Source: Hymenobacter glacieicola (lineage in GTDB: Bacteria > Bacteroidota > Bacteroidia > Cytophagales > Hymenobacteraceae). From it: a stretch of 64,000 nucleotides of DNA. The DNA lies in the NCBI RefSeq assembly GCF_014640315.1, contig NZ_BMGS01000002.1, positions 159,313 to 223,312 on the forward strand. The letters are read 5' to 3'. The notes under the pieces were generated by a model. It did not search any database. It worked only from the letters and a program-made list of their open reading frames with translations, and had not been told where the DNA came from. Positions 29,149 through 36,205 of the stretch are shown here, one piece after another (the first letter of the stretch is position 1; each line of letters opens with the position of its first letter). Both the position numbers and the translations under genes were made by a program.

Positions 29149-29706
29149 ATGGGGAAGGCGTTGGCCGCTGCCAGAAAGGATTTGCTGTTATTTGCTGTCA
29201 TGGTATCCCTTCCTGCTGCTCCCTGCCCTCCCCCGGCCTCGGCTCCTACCCTGGATGCCTTTACCCGCGTGCTGCACCAGGATGGCGTGCATGCCGCCCT
29301 GCGCTACCTCAACCGGTATACGCCGCATCGTTACACGGGCATTTACCGCTTTGAGGGAAGCTTGAGCCGTAATTTGCTGCTGGTGGACCGCTACGATGCC
29401 CGCGTGCAGCAGGGTACGGACGTGCCCCTGGCCGAGGCGTTTTGCTCCTTGGTGGGCCGGCAGCAGGCCTCCCTGCAACTGTGGAATGCCCCGCTCGACC
29501 CTCGGGCCCGAGAAGTAAATACGCTGGTCGTATCCTACTGCGGTGTGCTGATCCGCGACCAGCAGGGCCAGATTTACGGCACCTTGTGCCATTACGATCT
29601 GGACCTTTGCCAAGAGATGCCCTCCCTGCTACCCCTGCTCGAAGCGGCCGCCCCCTTGCTCTTCCAGGCCCTGCACCCCGCTCCGGATTCCACTCTCGGT
29701 TGCTAA
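29149..29706 (+). CDS. GAF-domain protein
   Basis: Protein of 185 residues made of a single GAF-like sensory domain: YTGIYRFEGSLSRNLLLVDRYD, EAFCSLVGRQQASLQLWNAP and VVSYCGVLIRDQQGQIYG follow the usual strand order. I start at ATG 29149 (MGKALAAARKDLL); the frame is open upstream without homology. The N terminus has a hydrophobic, cysteine- and proline-containing stretch that could be a weak membrane signal. No output domain is attached, so it may act with a separate kinase. The ligand is unknown. Confidence 0.65.
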   Translation: MGKALAAARKDLLLFAVMVSLPAAPCPPPASAPTLDAFTRVLHQDGVHAALRYLNRYTPHRYTGIYRFEGSLSRNLLLVDRYDARVQQGTDVPLAEAFCSLVGRQQASLQLWNAPLDPRAREVNTLVVSYCGVLIRDQQGQIYGTLCHYDLDLCQEMPSLLPLLEAAAPLLFQALHPAPDSTLGC

Positions 29707-30005
29707 TCCTGAGAACCTGCAAAGCACGAATCCCTCGGTGGAGTAGCTCATCAAGTACTCAACCTTCTCCGGCCTGGTTGCTGAACAGGTAGCGCAAGCA
29801 GGGGCCTCTAGCCCTTAGGCGAGCTTCCCAGCCGTTGCCGCTGCCCCAGTCTGAAGGAAGCCCAGCGCCCTACCCAGCCCAGCCGCTGTTATACTTGCCG
29901 TGGCGCCCCGCTTCCAAGCCAACCTTGCTTGGCGGGCAACTCTGTTCTGACAGCAGGAGTATCTTCCCGCTCTTTTCTTTGTTAACGACGCCCTCCACCT
30001 GAATC

Positions 30006-30689
30006 ATGCTGCCCTTTTCTGATCCCGCAGCCGTCGCGCGCTACGCCGAAGGACCGCCCCGCCTGGTACCGGGCTTTGGCGACTTGCACCGTATGGCCCT
30101 GCTCTTGCTGGCTGAGTGCGTACCGCCCCACGGTCAGGTATTGGTCCTCGGGGCCGGCGGGGGACTAGAGCTGAAGGCTTTTGCGGAAAGTCAACCGAGC
30201 TGGCTTTTTACGGGCGTCGACCCTTCGGCCGAAATGCTACAGCTGGCCCGGGCTACCCTCGGGCCGCTCCTGGCCCAGGTGCGCCTGCACGAAGGCTACA
30301 TCGACACGGCGCCCGCCGAATTGTATGATGCCGCGACTTGCCTGCTGACCCTGCACTTTCTCAGTCCGGAACAGCGGTTGGATACCCTGCGCCAGCTTCG
30401 GCAGCGGCTCAAGCCTGGGGCCCCGTTGGTGGTGGCCCACCACAGCTTTTCCCAACAGCCGGACCAGGCACAGCGGTGGCTCGCCCGCTACGCCGCCTTT
30501 GCCGTAGCGGCCGGGGTTGCGCCCGTCCAGGCCGAGAAGGCCGCTGCTGCCATCCGCGCCCGGTTGCCGGTGCTTTCCCCCCAGCAGGACGAAGAACTGC
30601 TGCGGGAAGCCGGCTTCACCGATATCAGCCTGTTTTATGCCGGGTTTACTTTCCGCGGGTGGGTTGCCTACCACGATGGCCGCGCCTAA
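30006..30689 (+). CDS. Class I SAM-dependent methyltransferase
   Basis: Protein of 227 residues with a Rossmann-type methyltransferase fold: motif I VLVLGAGGGLELKAFAE, acidic motif II FTGVDPSAEML, and a post-motif region YDAATCLLTLHFL. The C-terminal half (REAGFTDISLFYAGFTFRGW) matches small-molecule methyltransferases. It starts at ATG 30006. A Crp-like regulator starts about 100 bases downstream on the same strand, so the two may share control. The substrate is unknown. Confidence 0.85.
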   Translation: MLPFSDPAAVARYAEGPPRLVPGFGDLHRMALLLLAECVPPHGQVLVLGAGGGLELKAFAESQPSWLFTGVDPSAEMLQLARATLGPLLAQVRLHEGYIDTAPAELYDAATCLLTLHFLSPEQRLDTLRQLRQRLKPGAPLVVAHHSFSQQPDQAQRWLARYAAFAVAAGVAPVQAEKAAAAIRARLPVLSPQQDEELLREAGFTDISLFYAGFTFRGWVAYHDGRA

Positions 30690-30787
30690 GCGGGTACCCC
30701 TCCCCGTGGGTTTCGCGGCGGCTTCGTGCACTAACGTGTTACTCGCTTGTTTATCCTTGGCTACTCTAGCATTTGTCCTCCGCCCTC

Positions 30788-31351
30788 ATGCAACAACAAC
30801 TCCGGGAGCACCTGGAAAAAATAGTCCCACTCACGGACGAGCAGTTTGCGGCCGTATTCGCCCGCTTCACGCCCAAGCGCTTTCGCAAGCACCAATTCCT
30901 GATCCAGGCCGGCGAACCGGTTAAGTACCATTATTTCGTCTTGTCAGGGCTGCTAAAGCTCGTGTACACCGATCAGGCCGGCAAGCCGCACATTGTCTCC
31001 TTTGCCATGGAAGACTGGTGGGAAAGTGACTTTGGGGCTTACTACACCCAAACCCCGGCTACCCTGTCGCTGGAATGCCTAGAGGATACGCAGGTGCTGG
31101 CCCTCTCGCTGGCCGACTACCACCAGCTCTGCGCGGACCTGCCCCAGCTGGCGCGCTTCTTTCTGCACAAGGCGGCCCTGGGCTCGATTGCCGCCCAGCA
31201 ACGGCTCCTGTCGCTGCTGACTACTAGCGCCCAGCAGCGGTATGAACAGTTGCTGGCGAAGTACCCCGCCTTGGGGCAGCGAATTTCCAAAACCCTGCTG
31301 GCCTCGTACCTGGGCGTCTCGCGCGAGACGCTCAGCCGCCTCACTTCCTAG
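30788..31351 (+). CDS. Crp/Fnr-family transcriptional regulator
   Basis: Protein of 187 residues with an N-terminal cyclic-nucleotide-binding-type beta-roll (KRFRKHQFLIQAGEPVKYHY and following) and a C-terminal winged helix ending ISKTLLASYLGVSRETLSRL. There is no cysteine cluster of the Fnr type, and the cAMP-contacting R/S pattern is not evident, so the effector is unclear, as is common in Bacteroidota. I use ATG 30788; a TTG lies five codons upstream. A short inverted repeat (gtgcgctagcgcac) immediately follows its stop. Confidence 0.88.
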   Translation: MQQQLREHLEKIVPLTDEQFAAVFARFTPKRFRKHQFLIQAGEPVKYHYFVLSGLLKLVYTDQAGKPHIVSFAMEDWWESDFGAYYTQTPATLSLECLEDTQVLALSLADYHQLCADLPQLARFFLHKAALGSIAAQQRLLSLLTTSAQQRYEQLLAKYPALGQRISKTLLASYLGVSRETLSRLTS

Positions 31352-31386
31352 TGTGCGCTAGCGCACAGCAAATTCGTGCGCTAGCG
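31352..31386. repeat. Tandem palindromes gtgcgctagcgcac after the Crp-like gene
   Basis: Starting right after the stop codon, two copies of the near-palindrome gtgcgctagcgcac occur, separated by about 9 bases (agcaaatt). They could form alternative hairpins, or be an operator for the adjacent Crp-like regulator, since such factors bind palindromes. The gene order allows control of the downstream RidA genes. Confidence 0.4.
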
Positions 31387-31494
31387 CACGCCGGGACCGG
31401 GACGTTGCTGCCGAATTTTGCCGGGTCACTTCACCCTGGTGCGCGGGGCAAGCCAGCTTGCTTTCGCCCGGGCATACCCAGCAACTTAATCAAA

Positions 31495-31887
31495 ATGGAA
31501 AAGCACGTAACAAGTCCCTGGCGTTGGCAGGAGAAAGTGGGCTACGCCCAAGCCGTTGAAGTACAACACGGTACCCGTACCCTCTACTGCGCCGGTCAGG
31601 CTGCCCTGGACGCAACGGGAGAACCCAGCACCGGGAACATGCAAGTCCAGCTGCTTCAGGTAATGCAACATGTGGAAGAAGTGCTCCGGGTGGCAGGGTA
31701 TCAGGGACGGGATGTGGTGCGGCTAAATATCTACACCACCTCGGCGGCGGAATTTCTCGCGTGCCTAGACACATTTACCGGGTGGGTAAGCCGGCACGGC
31801 ATGCAGCAAGCCAGCACCTTGCTGGAGGTGGCAGGGCTGGCTTATCCATCCTTGAAACTAGAGTTGGAAGTTACGGCTGCCAAATAA
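31495..31887 (+). CDS. RidA/YjgF-family protein (first of two)
   Basis: Small cytoplasmic RidA-superfamily protein of 130 residues. Segments typical of the fold are TLYCAGQAALDATGEP, a long central helix MQHVEEVLRVAGYQGRDVVR and the C-terminal KLELEVTA. The catalytic arginine of true RidA deaminases (in the R-x-C or R-x-T pattern near the end) is not seen, so enamine/imine deaminase activity is doubtful. I start at ATG 31495 because the open frame upstream is unlike the family. A second RidA gene follows. Confidence 0.85.
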   Translation: MEKHVTSPWRWQEKVGYAQAVEVQHGTRTLYCAGQAALDATGEPSTGNMQVQLLQVMQHVEEVLRVAGYQGRDVVRLNIYTTSAAEFLACLDTFTGWVSRHGMQQASTLLEVAGLAYPSLKLELEVTAAK

Positions 31888-31969
31888 CCCCTGGCTTAGC
31901 AGGCCCCGAGCTTGATTACCCTGGCTCCTAAAGCGGACTGCTGGGGCATCAGCCTTATGTGTTAACACA

Positions 31970-32368
31970 ATGGAACCGCAGAGAAAAGAAACCCTCTCGC
32001 TTGGCATGCCGTGGGAACTCCCATACGGCTACGCCCAGGGCCTAAAGCAGGACGGCACTGTGTGGCTCTCCGGCCAAATAGGCCACGACGAGCACGGCCT
32101 CGTAGCCGGCGATATGGAAACGCAGATGCGCCAAGCCTACGCTAACATCCGCACCTTGTTGGCCGGTTTTGGCCTGACCATGGCCGACGTCGTGGACGAG
32201 GTAATATACGTGCTGGACAACTCAACCGGGTTTGCGGCCCGGCAGAAGCTGGGCCGCGAGGTGTACCCCGACCCGATGCTGATACCCAGCACCATGATTG
32301 GCGTGGCGGCGCTGAACTTGCCCACGCTGCTGGTGGAAATTAAGATAGTAGCCAAAAAGCCAACCTAG
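31970..32368 (+). CDS. RidA/YjgF-family protein (second of two)
   Basis: Another RidA-superfamily protein, 132 residues from ATG 31970. It has the start GYAQGLKQDGTVWLSGQIG, the central MRQAYANIRTLLAGFGLTMADVV, and the ending LPTLLVEIKIVAKK. It differs clearly from its upstream neighbour, so the pair is not a recent duplication. The last family position before VEI is L rather than Arg, so deaminase activity is uncertain. Its position after methyltransferase, Crp-like and RidA genes suggests a small co-regulated set. Confidence 0.87.
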   Translation: MEPQRKETLSLGMPWELPYGYAQGLKQDGTVWLSGQIGHDEHGLVAGDMETQMRQAYANIRTLLAGFGLTMADVVDEVIYVLDNSTGFAARQKLGREVYPDPMLIPSTMIGVAALNLPTLLVEIKIVAKKPT

Positions 32369-32471
32369 CTGGCCAAATAAGGCTTTTTGCCAGAGCCGTT
32401 CCGCAAGCTCAGCAGCTTGGGGTGCTGGCAGTACCGGTCTTTCGTTTCCGCTTCCAGCCGGACGGAGCATC

Positions 32472-32518
32472 ACAAAGAACGTCCCGGCGAGTCCGGGGCT
32501 CAACGGGACGTTCTTTGT
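32472..32518. terminator. Bidirectional terminator hairpin
   Basis: A perfect 15-bp stem (acaaagaacgtcccg with cgggacgttctttgt) around a 17-base loop, with A- and T-rich outer flanks. It lies between the convergent second RidA gene (plus) and the metallo-beta-lactamase-fold gene (minus), and suits termination from both sides. Confidence 0.8.
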
Positions 32519-32530
32519 AGTGGCAGCAGC

Positions 32531-33319
32531 TTACGGAGCCGCCGGATACCAGTTGCGCAGTCGCACGTCAATCTTCGGGTTGGCCGCCTCCACGGTCTTC
32601 TCAAAGCGGCCCACGTCGCTCAGGCCGTCCTGGCCGCGGTAATGGTACGGGTACACAATGCCCGGCTTAAAAGCCAGCACCGCCTGGGCGGCCTGCTGCA
32701 CGTCCATGGTGTAGGGTAGATTCATGCACACGAAGGCCACATTGATGTCCCGGAGAGCACGCATTTCGGCAATGTCCTCTGTGTCGCCGGACAGGTACAC
32801 GGTTGTACCGCCCAACCCCAGCACGTAGCCGTTGCCCCGGCCCTTGGGGTGCCGGGCGTCGGCCGCCTCGGGTAGATTATACATCGGAATGGCCGATACG
32901 GTCAGGCCCAGCGTATCGAGCCGCTGGCCGTTGCGCAGCAGGCGCACACGCGCTTGGTACTGGGCCGGCAGCTTTTCGGCTACCGCTGGCGGAACTATCA
33001 GCAGGGCCTTGCCCAGGGTCAGACCCGAAAGCGTCTTTGGGTCTAGGTGGTCGCCGTGAATGTCAGTAATCAGTACCAGATCAGGCGCCGCCAGCCCGGC
33101 GTACACCGCCGCCCCGCCAGTGGGGTCCACGTAGATGGTCTTGCCCCGCCAAGTAAGTACCACGCTACCGTGGGTGATAGGCTGCACCGTCAGCGGGCCG
33201 TGCTTGGTGGCAATCTGGTCGGCGGCCCCGCGCGATGGGGCCGGGGCAGTGACGGTCTGGGCCGGTGCCGGCAAACGAAAAGCCGCCAGCGCGGCTAGGA
33301 GCACAAAGGTTGACTTCAT
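32531..33319 (-). CDS. Exported metallo-beta-lactamase-fold hydrolase
   Basis: Protein of 262 residues from ATG 33319 with a signal peptide (MKSTFVLLAALAAFRLPAPAQ). The core resembles the UlaG/metal-dependent hydrolase branch of the metallo-beta-lactamase superfamily: ITDIHGDHLD (here D-x-H-x-DH instead of H-x-H-x-DH), VYLSGDTEDI and VYPYHYRG. The first metal-ligand His is replaced by Asp, seen in some family branches. It is convergent with RidA. The substrate is unknown; beta-lactamase activity should not be assumed. Confidence 0.82.
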   Translation of the reverse strand: MKSTFVLLAALAAFRLPAPAQTVTAPAPSRGAADQIATKHGPLTVQPITHGSVVLTWRGKTIYVDPTGGAAVYAGLAAPDLVLITDIHGDHLDPKTLSGLTLGKALLIVPPAVAEKLPAQYQARVRLLRNGQRLDTLGLTVSAIPMYNLPEAADARHPKGRGNGYVLGLGGTTVYLSGDTEDIAEMRALRDINVAFVCMNLPYTMDVQQAAQAVLAFKPGIVYPYHYRGQDGLSDVGRFEKTVEAANPKIDVRLRNWYPAAP

Positions 33320-33850
33320 TTGTTTGGTTCGCGGTGGGTAAGAGGTGGTACGGCGTTTCCTGAAGCTTGTTGGCAACCTTACTGGGTTCCGTACCCCTAC
33401 TAGTAGAGCGTACTAAGCCGGTGAATGTTTCACCAGCTCCAGCAGTTGCATGACCCCACGCTTACCGTTCTACGGCTTCTTTCCGTTACCAGGCGTGAGG
33501 CAAGAGGAAGTAAGGATCAGAATCCTCTCTGTACCAGTACCCCGCTGGTCGGCCTTTACGATGCACTTAATCGTGTAGGTATAGGTGCCGGATGCGGCAC
33601 CAGAGGAACTGTCGGAACGATGGCCGTAGGTCTTGGCCGGAGTATAAGTGTGATAGTTACCCGGTTTTCCTGGAATGCCTGAGCTATAATTTATTTTGCC
33701 ACTTACCGCACACAACTGATTTTCAACACTTAACGCCCTAACAGCCGGTGATATCTTTCAAGGGTTCCGCTTCCTCCTTGCCTTTGCTGGAACACGCGGC
33801 AGAACAAGCACAAAAAATGGACTGTACCTACTACCTGAGGTACAGTCCAT
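33320..33850. other. Intergenic region, no supported gene
   Basis: About 530 bases. An 81-codon minus-strand frame (33470-33715; YHTYTPAKTYGHRSD, SGTYTYTIKCIVKAD) has somewhat protein-like composition but no recognisable family. Its right end holds the hairpin 33815-33852 leading into the 13-bp motif at 33850. Confidence 0.4.
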
Positions 33851-33852
33851 TT
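33815..33852. terminator. Hairpin directly before the left tttggtgggccca motif
   Basis: A perfect 15-bp stem (aaatggactgtacct with aggtacagtccattt) and an 8-base loop. It shares its geometry with the hairpin at 52743-52782 (8-base loop, stem ending in ttt that runs into ggtgggccca). Likely a terminator at the edge of an inserted element. Confidence 0.65.
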
Positions 33853-33862
33853 GGTGGGCCCA
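33850..33862. other. Candidate attachment-site core tttggtgggccca, left copy
   Basis: Thirteen bases identical to 52780-52792, each copy beginning at the 3' arm of a hairpin. The left copy abruptly starts a phage-type replication module; the right copy lies inside the 3' end of a serine recombinase relic and near a tyrosine integrase. A role as att core or recombination scar is inferred. Confidence 0.4.
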
Positions 33863-33973
33863 GATAGTGAAATATCGAACTATTGGCGCCAGGATTTAGA
33901 AGCTATAGCGGCCTTTAGCCGCCTCGTCAATCTTGACGATTTTACCATTTCGCAGCAGGAGGGCGTCGCGTAA
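33854..33973 (+). pseudogene. Truncated 3' end of a phage-module gene
   Basis: An open frame reading DSEISNYWRQDLEAIAAF, then SRLVNLDDFTISQQEGVA and stop. Its TAA (33971-33973) overlaps the ATG of the initiator gene in the form taatg. It has no good start and is cut by an upstream in-frame stop at 33836, right at the hairpin and 13-bp motif. The coupling to the next gene suggests it was the last part of a real phage gene whose beginning was lost at this junction. Family unknown. Confidence 0.45.
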
Positions 33974-34980
33974 TGAAGACGACCACCCCCTCTCCCACTA
34001 CGGCTACCAAGCTCCGCGCCCTCATCGTGCCCGCTGATGTGCTGGCCCTGGAAGGCATTACGCTGACGGCCAAACTTATCCTGGCCGAGGTCATCGACCT
34101 CTATAAAGTGAAGAAGCACGTCTTCGCCAGCGACGAACACTTCGCCGCCCGCCTCGGCATTGGCCTGCGCACCGTCGGCGACGCCATCAAGCAGCTCCAC
34201 GAGCACGGCTTACTTGCCCGTACGGTTGACCCTAAGGCCCGCCACAAGCGCCAGCTCACGCCTACCTTGCCCAACCTGTTGACTGATAATCAGTCGGGAA
34301 AATCCCTGCAGAATTCGCAGGCAAGCGAAGCGCAAGTGGCTGCGGATTCTGCTGCTGGTGCCCGCGAAATCCGCAACGACTCCCTGCGGAATCTGCAGGA
34401 AGTGCCTGCGAAATCTGCCGGCATAAATACCAGGGTAAATTCCAAAGCAAATATCCATCTAACCCCTACCGGGGGTGTGGCAGCTGAATCTGCGACGCAC
34501 GCTCAAGATGAAGCAATTGGGAAAGAAGGTGATACTACTTCGCCTCTGACAACTAGCCCTTCATCCCCCCTCGTTGCGGCCGTCCCCCCTTCTTCACAAG
34601 CGCGGGCCGCCCGGGCCAAACCCAAGTCAGCTCCGCAGCATCCCTTTGCCGAGAGCCCTTATGCCGATGCTGATGCTTTTGTCGAAGCGCTGCAAGGCAC
34701 TGACTACGCCCACGCCGATCTGCACTACTACCACGAAGTCATCCGCACCTGGGCAGAAAGTAAGGATGCGCGCAATGCCAATTGGCTGCCAATGATGTGC
34801 AATTGGATGTTGCGCGACGCCAAAGACCAAAAACTCAAAACTACTTCTTCCTCTTTTGCCTCTTCTTCCCATGCCTACGCTTCAGCCTCTTCTTTCGCCA
34901 AACGCTCCCACCACCACGAATCCCTCGCCGACGTCGGAGCAGCTGTTGATCAATACTTTGAAACAAAATACGGTCGTTAG
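33973..34980 (+). CDS. Phage/plasmid-type replication initiator with internal iterons (paralogue of 61495-62568)
   Basis: Protein of 335 residues. An N-terminal winged helix (about 15-95) contains LTAKLILAEVIDLYK, HFAARLGIGLRTVGDAIKQL and RQLTPTLPNLL. A low-complexity linker follows, then a C-terminal helical domain with FVEALQGTDYAHADLHYYHE. The same order appears in the prophage gene at 61495. Five iterons lie in its linker (34306-34421). Its TAATG junction with the gene remnant upstream and the 110-base overlap with the next gene indicate coupled translation. It probably opened the origin for replication of a phage or ICE. It is isolated from other phage genes here, so it may be a non-mobile relic, although the frame is intact. 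Confidence 0.65.
   Translation: MKTTTPSPTTATKLRALIVPADVLALEGITLTAKLILAEVIDLYKVKKHVFASDEHFAARLGIGLRTVGDAIKQLHEHGLLARTVDPKARHKRQLTPTLPNLLTDNQSGKSLQNSQASEAQVAADSAAGAREIRNDSLRNLQEVPAKSAGINTRVNSKANIHLTPTGGVAAESATHAQDEAIGKEGDTTSPLTTSPSSPLVAAVPPSSQARAARAKPKSAPQHPFAESPYADADAFVEALQGTDYAHADLHYYHEVIRTWAESKDARNANWLPMMCNWMLRDAKDQKLKTTSSSFASSSHAYASASSFAKRSHHHESLADVGAAVDQYFETKYGR
34306..34421. repeat. Iteron array inside the initiator gene, candidate replication origin
   Basis: Five copies of a 16-bp near-palindrome, consensus ctgcggaatctgcagg, start at 34306, 34340, 34362, 34384 and 34406, so the last four are exactly 22 bp apart. Because 22 is not a multiple of three, the periodicity acts on DNA rather than protein. 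Iterons in an initiator gene are known from lambda O and related systems. The array resembles the one at 61911-62036 in layout but not in sequence. Confidence 0.7.
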
Positions 34981-35611
34981 CATCGCCACCGGCCAGAGCC
35001 CGGCACTGGCCCAGATGAAGCTACTGCTCATCGATATTCAATCCAGCCTTACCCCAGCCATAGCTCACCAAGCCCCCAAGCTATTTCAGCTGCGCAAAGC
35101 CGACCGCTTAGGTGAGAAGCTGCTACTAACGCTGGTCGTATTTCTGCTCAAAACCTTTCAGGATTCGCTCAAGATTAAGGACGGCATGGAAGCACCGGAT
35201 CTGATCGAAACGGCAGAAATGATCCTGCAGAAGTACTCGCACGACAGCCTCAAGGACGTGATGCTGGCCCTGAAAGAGGCGAAATGGAGCGGGCACAATT
35301 TCTACAACGCGCTGTCCGGGCCCAAGGTCATGGAGGTGCTAGAGAAGTACTTCGACAGCAAGGCACAGCGAATTGAAGCAGAACACCGGCAGCAAAAAGC
35401 CCAACCGGTGCCGGACCTGCTCGGCAGCTTGCCGGCAGAGCTATCTGCCAAGCTGCTGGGCGCAATAGCCCCTCCCGCCCCCAATTTCGACGAAGAAGAA
35501 TACCAACGCCAACGCGCCGCTTACTATGCCCACCGCCTCATGGAGGAAAGCCTAGTCGCTGAAATAGCAACAGATTCTGCACCGGAGGCACCGCAGCAGG
35601 ACGCCGCTTAG
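34871..35611 (+). CDS. Partner of replication initiator (paralogue of 62444-63307)
   Basis: Protein of 246 residues from ATG 34871, which lies 110 bases inside the upstream initiator gene in another frame. The central region (AHQAPKLFQLRKADRLGEKL, LIETAEMILQKYSHDSLKDV, MLALKEAKW) aligns with the prophage gene at 62444. The function is not recognised. Its fixed place after the initiator suggests a loader or primosome-like role, which is inference. The N terminus is Ser/Thr/Pro-rich and disordered. A strong terminator follows. Confidence 0.6.
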   Translation: MPTLQPLLSPNAPTTTNPSPTSEQLLINTLKQNTVVSIATGQSPALAQMKLLLIDIQSSLTPAIAHQAPKLFQLRKADRLGEKLLLTLVVFLLKTFQDSLKIKDGMEAPDLIETAEMILQKYSHDSLKDVMLALKEAKWSGHNFYNALSGPKVMEVLEKYFDSKAQRIEAEHRQQKAQPVPDLLGSLPAELSAKLLGAIAPPAPNFDEEEYQRQRAAYYAHRLMEESLVAEIATDSAPEAPQQDAA

Positions 35612-35651
35612 TGGCAGCCTCTGGGCGGTATGCTCAACCCTTCTGCTAATA

Positions 35652-35687
35652 GGGGCTGTGCTGAACGAAGTTGTTCAGCACAGCCCC
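35652..35687. terminator. Terminator after replication module relic
   Basis: A perfect 15-bp stem (ggggctgtgctgaac with gttcagcacagcccc) and a 6-base loop, about 40 bases after the stop of the partner gene. Confidence 0.8.
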
Positions 35688-36022
35688 CGTTTGAACAATA
35701 CTGGAGAATCGTTTTTATAGTCAATCGAATGCGGATAACCACCTAGGAGTGTGCCCCTTCAGCCCGTACTACATAATGGAGAATCAGGTTGACCCGGGTG
35801 TTGCTGAGCTAGAAGATGTTCTTTAGGTAGGAAATCAGGATGTCATTGAAACAGGTAATAAACCTCACCGTCAAGGAAGCCAAGGCTGAGGTGTAGCGCA
35901 GGGCTTCGGTGCCGAACGGTGTGGCCGGCGGTTTGGGAAGAGTAGAGGCAGGAATAGGGCAGCCGTGGAGCATGAAATCAGATAAATGGAATAAGATACG
36001 TGAGGGTTGCCAGGCGACTTCA

Positions 36023-36071
36023 GCAGCAGGAAAAAGCAGGTGGCCCCTAACCCACCTGCTTCTCCTGCTGC
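36023..36071. terminator. Hairpin at the 3' end of the dextran operon
   Basis: Inner stem agcaggtgg with ccacctgct around an 8-base loop, plus outer arms gcagcagg and cctgctgc. It lies about 135 bases downstream of the last gene of the minus-strand operon and probably ends that transcript. Confidence 0.6.
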
Positions 36072-36205
36072 AGCCCACTCAACCGCCTTCCCACAAGCCG
36101 TTGGTGAGCTATAAATGCTTCTAGCGGATGGCACCTATGCTACTTTGGTGAACATTCTTCCTTCACCCAAAACGGCCGGAGAGTAGCGATTCACTGCGTT
36201 GGTGC

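Larger units (their letters stand above)
35612..36205. other. Intergenic region between phage relic and dextran locus
   Basis: About 590 bases holding two hairpins (35652-35687 and 36023-36071) and no recognisable gene. Open frames of 71-89 codons on both strands look like chance. Confidence 0.5.

Noticed and set aside
32531..33319. Beta-lactamase resistance gene
   Set aside because: The fold is metallo-beta-lactamase-like, but the D-x-H-x-DH motif and overall text fit the UlaG/metal-dependent hydrolase branch.
33470..33715. 81-codon minus-strand ORF
   Set aside because: Some protein-like text but no family, no neighbours and no signal; not enough to call a gene.
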